Shown here: in pieces, positions 1 through 9,410 of the stretch
How the letters are laid out: the number at the start of each line of letters is the position of its first letter
How positions within the stretch are numbered: the first letter of the stretch is position 1
Origin: Lachnoclostridium sp.
GTDB taxonomy: Bacteria > Bacillota > Clostridia > Lachnospirales > Lachnospiraceae
DNA length: 64,000 bases
Reading direction: 5' to 3'
Assembly (NCBI GenBank): GCA_023664665.1
Contig: JAMPEY010000010.1
Span: forward strand, 37,498-101,497
The notes under the pieces: model-generated
Seen by the model: the letters and a program-made list of their open reading frames with translations, nothing else
Told to the model about the DNA's origin: nothing
The model's database searches: none
Program-made: the position numbers and the translations under genes

Positions 1-2
1 AT

Positions 3-2036
3 TTTACATATGACAGTGCAAGCCTGAATGAGATTTTTGAGAGCGTTAATCCGGAATTGACCGTTTATATGGGCGCTTATGACACCAATTTTGCATGGCA
101 TGACGAGGAGGCGGAGGCGGTGAAATATTCCGCAAGCCTGATGAACCTTCTTATGGGATATGCCATGCGCTGTCAGGGCAGATTCATTTATCTGTCCTCG
201 GAAAATGTGTACAGCGGCAGTTATGATGGGGATATTTCCGAGACGGAGCCGGTGACTCCCGCGGGCATCAAGGGAATGACGCTGGCCCAGGGGGAAGAAA
301 TGTGCGAAAGTTACCGTAAAAACCGCGGTCTTGACATTATTACCCTGAGGCTTGACCATCTGTACAGCATTCCACAGGTCAGGGAGGATGTGGCGGATAT
401 CTGTTCCCGGATGTGTCTGGAGATTTTGGAGAAAAATACTTTGACAGTGGATGATGACAGCACTATTTCCCTGCTCTATGAAGCGGATGCCGTGGAGTTT
501 ATCTATCGTATCGCAGCATGCAGGGAACACAAACATCCCCTGTACCATATTTCCACTTCGGCAGCCATTTCGGAGCCGGAATTGGCAGATATCGTAAAGA
601 GCGCTATGGGAGAGAGCGCATGGGTCTTTCATGAGAATCACGGCGGAGGCAGAAGAATACTGTCCAACCGTCTTTTTGACAGCGAGTTCGGCAATCCGTT
701 TTTCTGTGATATGTCCGACATTATTCATAAAACTGCCACGCAGATGAAGTCCAACAAATATGTTTTTCTGAATGCGGAAGAAAAAAGGGAACCATTAAAG
801 GACCGTATCCTGAAAAAGGCGGGATGGCTGATAGGGGCATTGGTTCCTTTTGTGGAAAATATGATTGCTTTTATTCCCTTTTTTATGCTGAACAACCGTG
901 CCGTCGGCAGTGAATATTTTGCAAACCTTGACTTTTACCTTTTGTATGTGTTGTTGTTTGCCATTATCTATGGGCAGCAGCAGGCTACCTTTTCGGCGTT
1001 GTTAGCCATAGCGGGATATAGCTTCAGACAGATGTATGACAGGACAGGCTTTGAGGTTTTTCTGGATGCCAATACCTATGTGTGGATTGCCCAGCTGTTT
1101 ATTCTGGGGCTGACCGTGGGCTACATGAGGGATCAGATTACCAAGCTTAAGCGGGAGAGCAGGGAGGAGACGGAATTTATTTCCCTGCAGTTAAGCGATA
1201 TTCAGGATATTAACAGCAGTAATGTGCGAGTGAAGGATGCGTTGGAAACGCAGATTGTAAACCAGAATGACAGTGTGGGGAAAATATACAGCATTACTTC
1301 GGCGCTGGACAGGTACAGTCCGGAAGAGGTGCTTTTTTATGCGGCGGAAGTGCTCGGCGAACTGATAAAGAGCAAGGATGTGGCAATCTATACGATTTCC
1401 AACAGCTCTTACGCCAGATTGTTTTCTTCCACTTCCCGCAAGGCAAGAGTGCTGGGCAATTCCATCCGTTATGTGAATATGGGGGAGATGTACGAGACCC
1501 TGATGGAGCGCCGGGTTTTTATTAACCGTAGGATGGATGAAAGATATCCCCTTATGGCAAACGCAATCTTTGAAGGCGAAGAGATGCGGATGATTCTCAT
1601 GGTCTGGGGCATTCCGTGGGAGAGTATGACATTGGGGCAGGCAAATCAGCTGGTGGTTATCAGTTCCCTGATTCAGAATGCAGTGTTACGGGCCAACAAA
1701 TATATGGAGGCGCTTACGGACACAAGGTATCTGGAGGGAACAAAGATATTGGAGCCGGAGGCATTTGATGCTCTTGTAAACGCTTACTTAAAGGCGGAGC
1801 GGAAGGGGCTGACGGAATGCGCACTTCTTAAGATGAAAGTGGAGCCGCCGGATTATGAAAAGGCGGGAACCGCCTTTCAGGAAAAACTGCGGCAGACGGA
1901 TTATGTCGGCATTCTGCCCAACGGAAAGATGTATATACTGTTAGCCAATACCGATGAGGCGGACACCACCATAGTGGTAGAGCGTTTTGCGGAAATGGGC
2001 TATGGATGTGATATCGTGGAGGACGGTCAAAAATGA
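3..2036 (+). CDS. pelD: Epimerase-PelD fusion, c-di-GMP receptor of Pel exopolysaccharide synthesis (5' end outside window)
   Basis: The frame is open to base 3, so the gene starts upstream of the window. The visible N-terminal part (about 240 residues) resembles the C-terminal half of an NAD-dependent sugar epimerase/SDR (YLSSENVYSG, TLRLDHLYS). A hydrophobic block of about four helices follows (bases ~830-1130), then a short coiled segment, a GAF-like domain, and a degenerate GGDEF domain. In the last domain RQTD is followed after five residues by PNGKM in the place of GGDEF. That is the spacing of the c-di-GMP inhibitory site with the cyclase active site lost, as known for PelD. Known PelD binds c-di-GMP and activates the Pel synthase at the membrane. 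The next gene overlaps by four bases (ATGA). The epimerase part could supply an aminosugar precursor such as UDP-GalNAc; this is inference. Confidence 0.8.
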   Translation, partial: FTYDSASLNEIFESVNPELTVYMGAYDTNFAWHDEEAEAVKYSASLMNLLMGYAMRCQGRFIYLSSENVYSGSYDGDISETEPVTPAGIKGMTLAQGEEMCESYRKNRGLDIITLRLDHLYSIPQVREDVADICSRMCLEILEKNTLTVDDDSTISLLYEADAVEFIYRIAACREHKHPLYHISTSAAISEPELADIVKSAMGESAWVFHENHGGGRRILSNRLFDSEFGNPFFCDMSDIIHKTATQMKSNKYVFLNAEEKREPLKDRILKKAGWLIGALVPFVENMIAFIPFFMLNNRAVGSEYFANLDFYLLYVLLFAIIYGQQQATFSALLAIAGYSFRQMYDRTGFEVFLDANTYVWIAQLFILGLTVGYMRDQITKLKRESREETEFISLQLSDIQDINSSNVRVKDALETQIVNQNDSVGKIYSITSALDRYSPEEVLFYAAEVLGELIKSKDVAIYTISNSSYARLFSSTSRKARVLGNSIRYVNMGEMYETLMERRVFINRRMDERYPLMANAIFEGEEMRMILMVWGIPWESMTLGQANQLVVISSLIQNAVLRANKYMEALTDTRYLEGTKILEPEAFDALVNAYLKAERKGLTECALLKMKVEPPDYEKAGTAFQEKLRQTDYVGILPNGKMYILLANTDEADTTIVVERFAEMGYGCDIVEDGQK

Positions 2037-2944
2037 CATCACAGATGATTGGTTTTATCGTGCTGCTTGTGTTTAACACATTGGCGGCAGTGGGTTATCT
2101 TGTATGGAACCGCTTACGGAAGAAGGAAAACGACCAAAAAAGCTGCATATTCCGTTTTGTGATTATGCTGTTATGTCCGGTGGTGGCTCCCTGTTTCTTT
2201 TTGCTGGCGCATGTGATGTTTTGTCTCTTCTTCTCGGAGCCGGTGAGTCTGGAAGATGTGGTGTTCAGCAAGGAGCGCGCCAGAACCTTTGTCCATGCGG
2301 AGGAAGAGCGGGAACGCAATATCGTGCCTTTGGAGGAAGCCATTGAGATCACGGATAAAAGCGGTCTGCGGACCCTGATGATGAATGTGGTGAGGGGCGA
2401 TATCCATAAGTCTCTGGCGGCTATTTCCGGGGCATTGAACAGCGAGGACACTGAAACGGCGCATTATGCGGCATCGGTGCTGCAGGACGCTTTAAACGAT
2501 TTCCGTATTCATGTGGAGAAACAGAGGCAGTTGATTCTGGACAATGACGAAAAACAGATATATTATGCGGACAATCTGCTGGAATATATGAATCCGGTGT
2601 TGGAGCAAAAAGTATTTACAGATATGGAACAGCATACTTATGTGGCAATTATGGACGAGATCGGTGAAATATTTTATGCAAACGCCCCGCAGAAAATGAA
2701 CAGCAGCCATTATGAGGCTCTGAGCCTGCGTCTCTTGGAAGTTGAGGATTACGAGAATTGCAGGAAATGGTGCGAGCGCGCGAAAATGTATTATCCCAAC
2801 ACGCTTGCTACCTACACCTGTCAGTTAAAGCTCTATTTTAACAGTGTACAGAGGGAGAAATTTTTTGAGGTTATTGAAGAGTTAAAGCAGTCTGCTGTGG
2901 TGATTGACAGTGAAACTCTGGAATTGATCAGGGTATTTCGCTGA
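2033..2944 (+). CDS. pelE: PelE-like membrane-anchored helical-repeat protein
   Basis: 303 residues. Two hydrophobic helices lie at the N terminus (about residues 5-25 and 42-65), followed by a soluble, wholly helical region that looks like TPR repeats (for example the segment near YENCRKWCERAKMYYPN). This is the layout of PelE, which in known Pel systems joins PelD and PelG in the inner-membrane synthase complex. The start codon overlaps the PelD stop as ATGA, indicating translational coupling. Sequence identity to characterised PelE cannot be judged here; the call rests on topology and position between PelD and the PelA/PelF/PelG genes. Confidence 0.7.
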   Translation: MTSQMIGFIVLLVFNTLAAVGYLVWNRLRKKENDQKSCIFRFVIMLLCPVVAPCFFLLAHVMFCLFFSEPVSLEDVVFSKERARTFVHAEEERERNIVPLEEAIEITDKSGLRTLMMNVVRGDIHKSLAAISGALNSEDTETAHYAASVLQDALNDFRIHVEKQRQLILDNDEKQIYYADNLLEYMNPVLEQKVFTDMEQHTYVAIMDEIGEIFYANAPQKMNSSHYEALSLRLLEVEDYENCRKWCERAKMYYPNTLATYTCQLKLYFNSVQREKFFEVIEELKQSAVVIDSETLELIRVFR

Positions 2945-2980
2945 TTGGCATGCACACAGAGGCGGAATGGGAGCGGTTCG

Positions 2981-4804
2981 ATGATATCTCGCAGAAACTT
3001 TTTCAGCATATGCATTATGATGGCGGTTTTAGTATTCATGTTTCAATTCTCCCAGGTGTTCAAGACTTGGGGGAGTAATTATAATGTCAACGAATATGTG
3101 AGCGAATCGCAGCCCTCCGGTCAGGATAAGTGGCAGTCTGCCGACTATAAGACTTCGGACGAAAAATTTCCTGTGAGGGATTATGTGCTGTTTCTGGGGG
3201 AGAAGGATACCGAACTGTGGAATGTGGTAAAGCAGTGGTGTACCTATACCAAGAAGGATACGCTGACAGCGCCGAATACCAGAGGTTTTGAACTGCCAAA
3301 GGAACATCTTCCCGTCATGATTCTGATTGACTCCGACGCCATTAATTTTGCAATGGAAATGAGTTCCCTGTTAAAGGTGACGCAGTATGGCGTACCGGTG
3401 GTATTTTGTAATCTGCCGGAGGTATCCGTGATCAAAAAAGAGGAAAGGCTGCAGGAGCTTCTGGGCATCCGCAGAGTGAAAGCGGATACGGTAAGAGCAA
3501 GAGGCATACAGATGTATTCCGGCTTTCTTCTGGGAGGAGAGGCTCTTTATAAAGTGGAAAAAGAGGAAGAGGAAAAGCTTCAGGATTTCAACCTTGAAAT
3601 CCCATGGTACGCCACGGGAAGAGGAACCAAGACTTATATGGTGGGGCTTATAGATGATGAGGATACGGAGAGAGAGGATTTTCCCAGCCTGATTTGGCGT
3701 AACAGCTACAACGGGACGCCGGTATTCGCCGTATGCGGCGATTATCTGTCAGACCTTGCCGGATTGGGCATTTTGGATTCCTTTGTCTATGAGACGAGTT
3801 CTTATGAGCTCCATCCGGTGGTGAATGCCTGCAATGTAGTGGTATCGGATTATCCGTTTTTTGCCTCCGAAAATAAGGAGACCATACAGAGAATCTACGG
3901 ACGGGATGTGAAATCGGTGCTTCGCGATATCATGTGGCCCGGTGTTTCCGCCATGGCGGAGCAGAATAAGTTAAAGCTGACCTGCTGTATAGCTCCGCAA
4001 TATGATTATCTGGACAGTGAGGAACCCGCCGCGGACAATATGGTCTTTTATCTGCAGCAGATGAAAGAAATCGGCGCTGAAGCAGGGAAATCCCTGATAT
4101 ATGGCGGAGGGATCCCTCTTTCGGAAAAGATGGAACGGGATAGTGTTTTTTTGGACAATCCGGGAATTGGTTACCGTTACAATGCGGTGTATACCGGAAA
4201 AGAGGTGCCGGGAGAGCTGGAAGGAAAATGGGAAGAAAGATATTTACGGGATGTGAGTACCTTAACCTGTGCTTATGGCGAAAAATATCCCCTTCTGTCC
4301 TATTATAAGGATGATGTAACATTGCAGTGTATTACGGGAGAGGCTACGGAGTATAGCTATTTTAGGGATCTGCGGGCAAGAAGCATCTCCACGGCTTTGG
4401 GCTATTCTAATGTTTTGGTGGATATGCACAGCGCTGTGTGGCCGGAGGGAAAAGAACAGCAATGGGAAGCTTATTTTGATAAGATTTCCAGCAATGTCAG
4501 CACTTATTGGAACAAATATAAAGCTTTTTCAAGGACCACTTTGTCGGAGAGCGATAAAAAAGTCAGGACATTCTTAAATCTTGACTACGAGACCTCCCGT
4601 GAAGGAGATAAGATTTTTCTTACCGTTACGGGCGCGGAGGGGGATGGATGGTTTTTGCTGCGCACCCACGGAGAGGATGTTGTACAGGCACAGAATGCGG
4701 AATATGAAAAGCTGGAGGAAAATGCCTATCTGATACATACGCTTGCCGATAATGTGGAACTTCAGGTGGAGGTTTCAGGGACGGTGCCGCAGTTTTTGAA
4801 ATAA
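2981..4804 (+). CDS. DUF2194-type protein in the PelA position of the Pel operon
   Basis: About 607 residues. The ATG at 2981 is preceded by GGGAG with a 7-base gap; an upstream TTG at 2945 has no comparable site. One N-terminal membrane helix (IMMAVLVFMFQF) anchors a large extracytoplasmic domain. The sequence resembles the DUF2194 family, which occurs beside PelF and PelG in clostridia. By position it would take the role of the PelA modification enzyme (deacetylase and/or hydrolase), but I see no clear polysaccharide-deacetylase metal motif, so catalysis is not claimed. It follows pelE by 36 bases and precedes pelF by 17. Confidence 0.65.
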   Translation: MISRRNFFSICIMMAVLVFMFQFSQVFKTWGSNYNVNEYVSESQPSGQDKWQSADYKTSDEKFPVRDYVLFLGEKDTELWNVVKQWCTYTKKDTLTAPNTRGFELPKEHLPVMILIDSDAINFAMEMSSLLKVTQYGVPVVFCNLPEVSVIKKEERLQELLGIRRVKADTVRARGIQMYSGFLLGGEALYKVEKEEEEKLQDFNLEIPWYATGRGTKTYMVGLIDDEDTEREDFPSLIWRNSYNGTPVFAVCGDYLSDLAGLGILDSFVYETSSYELHPVVNACNVVVSDYPFFASENKETIQRIYGRDVKSVLRDIMWPGVSAMAEQNKLKLTCCIAPQYDYLDSEEPAADNMVFYLQQMKEIGAEAGKSLIYGGGIPLSEKMERDSVFLDNPGIGYRYNAVYTGKEVPGELEGKWEERYLRDVSTLTCAYGEKYPLLSYYKDDVTLQCITGEATEYSYFRDLRARSISTALGYSNVLVDMHSAVWPEGKEQQWEAYFDKISSNVSTYWNKYKAFSRTTLSESDKKVRTFLNLDYETSREGDKIFLTVTGAEGDGWFLLRTHGEDVVQAQNAEYEKLEENAYLIHTLADNVELQVEVSGTVPQFLK

Positions 4805-4821
4805 AAGAAATGGAGACTGGT

Positions 4822-6297
4822 ATGAAAATATGCATCTTGGCGGAGGGCTGTTATCCCTATGTGGTGGGAGGTGTGTCCGGATGGATTCACAGTATGATAA
4901 AGTCTTTTCCGAGGGTAGAATTTATTATATTGGCGATTGTGTCCAACCGTTCCCAGAGCGGAAAGTTCGCCTATGAGCTGCCGGAAAATGTGACGGCGGT
5001 GTATGAGGCTTATCTGGACGATTATGATTGGGGACACAAAAAGAAGTACGGCAGCCGTACCAGTTTAAGCGATAAGGAATATTTTGCTTTAAGGAGCATG
5101 GTTTTAAATGAGGATGTGGATTGGGACACTATCTTTGAGATGTTTCAGACCATGAAGTTTTCCATCGACGATTTGCTGATGGGAGCCGATTTTTTGAGTA
5201 TTGTGAAGGAATGCTACAAAAGCCGATACCCCTATGTGGTTTTTTCGGATTTTTTGTGGACCATGCGCTCCATTTATCTTCCTCTTTTTTTGATTCTGCA
5301 GACCCATCTGCCCGAGGCGGACATTTATCACTGTGTTGCCACGGGTTATGCCGGGGTGCTGGGAAGTATGGCAAAGCATTTTCACAGGAGCGGGCTTTTG
5401 GTGTCCGAGCACGGTATTTACACAAGGGAGAGGGAAGAGGAGCTTTTAAAGGCAGGATGGGTGGCAGGCATTTACAAAAATATCTGGATAGAGCAATTCA
5501 GAAAGATGTCGCGGCTTGTCTATGACAGGGCGGATATCGTGACCAGCCTGTATGCCCACGCCAGAGAGCTTCAGATAGAATTGGGCTGCCCGGAGAATAA
5601 GACCAGAATTACTCCCAACGGAATCGATACCCGGCGTTTTGCCGCTCTCCCCGGCAGGAAAGAAGAGGATGAAGGGTATGTGAATATGGGGGCGGTGCTT
5701 AGGGTGACGCCCATCAAGGATGTAAAGACCATGATCCGGGCTTTTGCCTTTGCGAAAAAGAAAGCGGACAATCTGAAACTGTGGATTATGGGACCCTGCG
5801 ATGAGGATGAACAGTATGCGCAGGAGTGTTATGAACTGGTGGACGCCTTAAAAGTAAAGGATGTTGTCTTTACCGGCAGAATCAATGTGCAGGAATATCT
5901 GGGGAGGATGGACTTTACCATTTTAACCAGCATCAGCGAGGGGCAGCCCCTTACCATATTGGAGAGCTTTGCGGCCCATAAGCCCGTGATAGCCACGGAT
6001 GTGGGAAACTGCCGGGAGCTGATTTACGGATTGGACGACGGATGCGGGACCGCCGGCATTCTGACGCACATTATGAATACCGCGGAGCTTGCGGAAGCCA
6101 TGGTCAAAATGGCGCAGAATCCCAAGCTTGTAGAAGACATGGGAAATTGCGGGTACAAAAGAGTCATGCGCAGTTACCGGATAGAACAGATGAAGCAGAC
6201 TTACGAAGAGATTTATGAGGGAATCGGCTGGGAGCAGGGAATACTCTGGCCGGAAGAGGAGTATACACAGGAAGAATTAAACGGTGCCAATCAATAA
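4822..6297 (+). CDS. pelF: PelF, GT4 glycosyltransferase of the Pel polysaccharide
   Basis: 491 residues with a GT-B fold. The N terminus carries the PelF-typical segment ICILAEGCYPYVVGGVSGW. The C-terminal nucleotide-sugar site has the EX7E pattern in SEGQPLTILES. Known PelF is the cytosolic polymerase that uses UDP-GalNAc/GlcNAc-type donors. The ATG at 4822 is chosen because GGAG lies six bases upstream; the in-frame ATG at 4810 overlaps that site. The gene is followed after 20 bases by pelG. Confidence 0.9.
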   Translation: MKICILAEGCYPYVVGGVSGWIHSMIKSFPRVEFIILAIVSNRSQSGKFAYELPENVTAVYEAYLDDYDWGHKKKYGSRTSLSDKEYFALRSMVLNEDVDWDTIFEMFQTMKFSIDDLLMGADFLSIVKECYKSRYPYVVFSDFLWTMRSIYLPLFLILQTHLPEADIYHCVATGYAGVLGSMAKHFHRSGLLVSEHGIYTREREEELLKAGWVAGIYKNIWIEQFRKMSRLVYDRADIVTSLYAHARELQIELGCPENKTRITPNGIDTRRFAALPGRKEEDEGYVNMGAVLRVTPIKDVKTMIRAFAFAKKKADNLKLWIMGPCDEDEQYAQECYELVDALKVKDVVFTGRINVQEYLGRMDFTILTSISEGQPLTILESFAAHKPVIATDVGNCRELIYGLDDGCGTAGILTHIMNTAELAEAMVKMAQNPKLVEDMGNCGYKRVMRSYRIEQMKQTYEEIYEGIGWEQGILWPEEEYTQEELNGANQ

Positions 6298-6317
6298 ATA
6301 GAAAAGGAGGCTGCCTT

Positions 6318-7760
6318 ATGGCGGGAATCGGCGTAAGACTCAATAAAATATACAGCAAGAATACCATCACCACCAATCTGGTGGGATTCGGCTATAGTAC
6401 CGTGATTACCATAGCTCCTATGTTTTTGGTGATCGTGGCGGTTTTTCTGATGCAGATGCTTCTGGGCGTTTCCAAGCTGGACTATGCCAGCAGGGAGTTG
6501 TATTCCTGCACCCTTTTGTATATTTTTGTCTTTGCGCTGCTGGCGGCGTCGCCTTTTAACGCTGTATTGTCCAAATATATGTCGGATGTGATTTATGAAG
6601 AGACTTATGATGATATTCTGCCCTGCTATTATGTGGGACTTATTTTGAATATCGCATTCGGCTGTCTGCTGGGGATTCCTTTCTGCGTCAGGGAATATTT
6701 GGTGGGACAGGTGGATTTATTCTATGTGTTTGTGGGATACTGTGGTTATATTGCGCTGATACTGGTGTTTTATTCCATGCTCTATCTGTCCATCTGCAAG
6801 GATTATAAAAAGATATCCCTGTTTTTCTTTGCGGGAATGCTGGTGACAGTGCTGTTATCCCTTGTTCTTGTGTATCTGTTCCACATGGAGGCAACATTTT
6901 CCATGCTGCTTTCCCTGACGGTGGGTTTTCTGATCATAGCTGCGCTGGAGCTTGCGCTGGTAAAGAGTTATTTCAGGCAAAACAGCGGCAGATACAGGAA
7001 GGTGTTAAAATATTTTAAGACATGGTATCTTTTGGTAATCTGTAATTTTTGCTATACCATAGGACTTTATCTGCATAATTTTGTGTTCTGGGCTACGGAT
7101 ATGCATATGGTGATTGCCAAGAGCTTCGTATGTATGACCACTTATGACATGGCTACCTGTATCGCCATGTTTACCAATATTTCCGCCAGCGTTATTTTTA
7201 TCTCAAGGGTTGAGATGCATTTTCATGAGCGGTACAAAAATTATTCCGAAGCGGTCATCGGCGGCAGGGGAAATTCCATCGAGAATGCCAAAAAGAGAAT
7301 GTTCAGCCAGCTTTCCGAGGAGCTGATGAATCTGGTCCGCATTCAGTTTATCATATCCGTGGTGCTCTTTCTGCTATGTATCATATTGCTGCCGAGATTT
7401 GGAATGGGGGGTATGGTGATGCAGATATATCCCTGTCTGGCAGCGGGTTATTTCATTTTGTTTATCATGTATGCGGCAATTATTTTTCTGTATTATTTTA
7501 ATGATACGAGAGGGGCTGCGGCTACGGCGATGAGTTTTTGCGTTGTCACGCTTCTCGGGAGCATCTGGGCGACCACCCTTCCCGTTATCTGGTACGGAAT
7601 CGGGTTGGTGATGGGGGCTGCCGCAGGCTGGTGCGTCGCTTATGACAGACTGAGGACGCTGGAAAGGAATCTGGACATTCATGTTTTCTGTAACGGTAAC
7701 ATTATGAAGCGGGGGCACGGAAAGAAGCCCTCCAACAAGGTGTACGAAAAGAAACTTTAA
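6318..7760 (+). CDS. pelG: PelG, multi-pass exopolysaccharide transporter
   Basis: 480 residues and about 12 hydrophobic helices, in the MATE/Wzx-like superfamily to which PelG belongs. The start (MAGIGVRLNKIYSKNTITTN) follows AAGGAGG. PelG is known to sit in the membrane with PelD and PelE and to carry the growing polymer outwards. The final ~40 residues are basic and cytoplasmic. Position directly after pelF is the standard Pel arrangement. Confidence 0.88.
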   Translation: MAGIGVRLNKIYSKNTITTNLVGFGYSTVITIAPMFLVIVAVFLMQMLLGVSKLDYASRELYSCTLLYIFVFALLAASPFNAVLSKYMSDVIYEETYDDILPCYYVGLILNIAFGCLLGIPFCVREYLVGQVDLFYVFVGYCGYIALILVFYSMLYLSICKDYKKISLFFFAGMLVTVLLSLVLVYLFHMEATFSMLLSLTVGFLIIAALELALVKSYFRQNSGRYRKVLKYFKTWYLLVICNFCYTIGLYLHNFVFWATDMHMVIAKSFVCMTTYDMATCIAMFTNISASVIFISRVEMHFHERYKNYSEAVIGGRGNSIENAKKRMFSQLSEELMNLVRIQFIISVVLFLLCIILLPRFGMGGMVMQIYPCLAAGYFILFIMYAAIIFLYYFNDTRGAAATAMSFCVVTLLGSIWATTLPVIWYGIGLVMGAAAGWCVAYDRLRTLERNLDIHVFCNGNIMKRGHGKKPSNKVYEKKL

Positions 7761-7778
7761 TTGCGGGGAGGTATCGCT

Positions 7779-8156
7779 ATGGAACCGGGAGCAATGCTGC
7801 GTATTATTATGATTGCCACAGGAGTATTTTTGTTCGGGGTCACCCTTTCTTCGCTGGCAAAAAGAAAGATGACGGAGCCCTTTTGCATGACTTGGGGACT
7901 GATATCCCTTATTATCATTTTGGCGGGCATTCTGTTAAGGCCCGATGAATGGAACCGCTATATCAGTACCAAGGGTATGCTGCTTGTGGTGCTGATTGGT
8001 TTCTGTGTAATCTACGGGATTTATTTTATCAGCGCGCGGATATCGGAACTGATGAGAAGAAATCAGGAGCTGGCAATGCAGGTATCCCTCTTAAATTATG
8101 AGGTGGAGAAGCTGCGGCAGCAAATAGAAAATTTACCCGCAAAGGAATCGGTCTGA
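7779..8156 (+). CDS. DUF2304 small membrane protein
   Basis: 125 residues with three hydrophobic helices (about residues 5-23, 34-53, 68-88) and a C-terminal coiled-coil tail (LLNYEVEKLRQQIENL). This matches DUF2304, a family commonly found beside GT2 glycosyltransferases and polysaccharide genes. The ATG at 7779 follows GGGGAGG with a 7-base gap; the TTG at 7761 is less likely. The stop overlaps the next start (TGATG). Function unknown; a scaffold or partner for a glycosyltransferase is plausible. Confidence 0.7.
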   Translation: MEPGAMLRIIMIATGVFLFGVTLSSLAKRKMTEPFCMTWGLISLIIILAGILLRPDEWNRYISTKGMLLVVLIGFCVIYGIYFISARISELMRRNQELAMQVSLLNYEVEKLRQQIENLPAKESV

Positions 8157-9358
8157 TGAAAAAAATATTGGTAGTGATGAATACAATGGGACAGGCAGGG
8201 GCGGAAACGGCGCTTTTGGAACTTTTGCGCCATATCGACCCCGCGGAATACGAAGTTTCCCTCTATGTGCTTATGGCGCAGGGGGAAATGGTGCATGAAC
8301 TGCCGGACTATGTGAAACTGCTGAATGCGCACTATGATGACAGTTCCGTGCTTGGCAGGGAGGGCAGGGCACATATGAGGAGGACGGTGCTGAGGGCGAT
8401 GTTTGCCAGAGCTACGGTATTTCATCTGTTTCCTTATCTGATAAGAAATCTGGCAGTCATGGCGGCAAAGGGTAAGATTCTGACCGACAAACTGTTATGG
8501 AGGGTTCTGTCGGATTCCGGACAGCGGTTCAAAGAGCATTACGATTTGGCAGTGGCTTATCTGGAGGGCGGTTCCGCTTATTATGTGGCGGACCATGTGG
8601 AAGCGGCCCGGAAAGCGGCATTTCTCCATGTGGATTATGGCAGGGCCGGATATACGAGAGCGTTGGACAGAGATTGTTACTTAAAGTTTGACAAGGTATT
8701 TTGTGTGTCAAAAGAGGTCAGGGAAGCTTTTTTGCAGGCTTATCCGGAATGTAAAACAAAGTCGGAGGTATTCCATAATCTGATTAATCAGGATGCCATC
8801 CGCAAAAAAGCAAAACTTTCCGGCGGATTTACGGATGATTATGAGGGTTTTAGGATTCTCACGGTGGGAAGGCTTACCGCGCAGAAAGCTTTCGAGGTAT
8901 CCATAGAAGCCATGAAGCTGTTAAAGGAAAAAGGAATCCGGGCAAGATGGTATGTCCTTGGGGAAGGGGATCAGAGAAGCTTTCTGGAGGAGAAAATCCG
9001 GCATTTTCATTTGGAGGATGATTTCCTGCTCCTCGGGGCGAGCAAAAACCCCTATCCCTATATGGCGCAGGCGGATATTTATGTCCATGCCAGCCGCTTT
9101 GAAGGAAAAAGCATCGCCATACAGGAGGCGCAGACTTTAGGGTGCGCCATTCTGGTTTCGGATTGCAGCGGTAACAGGGAACAGGTAATTCCGGGAGTGG
9201 ACGGCATGATGTGCGGTTTTACCCCCGAAGAAATCTGCCGGGACATACAGACACTGTTACAGGATGAATCTCTTCGCAGCCGTTTGGGAAGGGCGGCGGC
9301 GCAAAAAAAGCTTGCGGACGAGTCGGAAGTGGGGAAATTGTTGAGGTTAGCAAATTAG
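8156..9358 (+). CDS. GT4 family glycosyltransferase
   Basis: 400 residues with the GT-B layout. The N-terminal strand is ILVVMNTMGQAGAETALLELL, the second domain begins near ILTVGRLTAQKAFE, and the donor site has EX7E in FEGKSIAIQEA. It probably adds a sugar from a nucleotide donor to an exopolysaccharide or lipid acceptor in the cytosol. It is translationally coupled to the DUF2304 gene. Acceptor and sugar cannot be read from the sequence. Confidence 0.85.
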   Translation: MKKILVVMNTMGQAGAETALLELLRHIDPAEYEVSLYVLMAQGEMVHELPDYVKLLNAHYDDSSVLGREGRAHMRRTVLRAMFARATVFHLFPYLIRNLAVMAAKGKILTDKLLWRVLSDSGQRFKEHYDLAVAYLEGGSAYYVADHVEAARKAAFLHVDYGRAGYTRALDRDCYLKFDKVFCVSKEVREAFLQAYPECKTKSEVFHNLINQDAIRKKAKLSGGFTDDYEGFRILTVGRLTAQKAFEVSIEAMKLLKEKGIRARWYVLGEGDQRSFLEEKIRHFHLEDDFLLLGASKNPYPYMAQADIYVHASRFEGKSIAIQEAQTLGCAILVSDCSGNREQVIPGVDGMMCGFTPEEICRDIQTLLQDESLRSRLGRAAAQKKLADESEVGKLLRLAN

Positions 9359-9410
9359 GCGTTTGGAACAGCCAAAGCAAGACAGTATAGAGGGATATGA
9401 GGGACAGACT

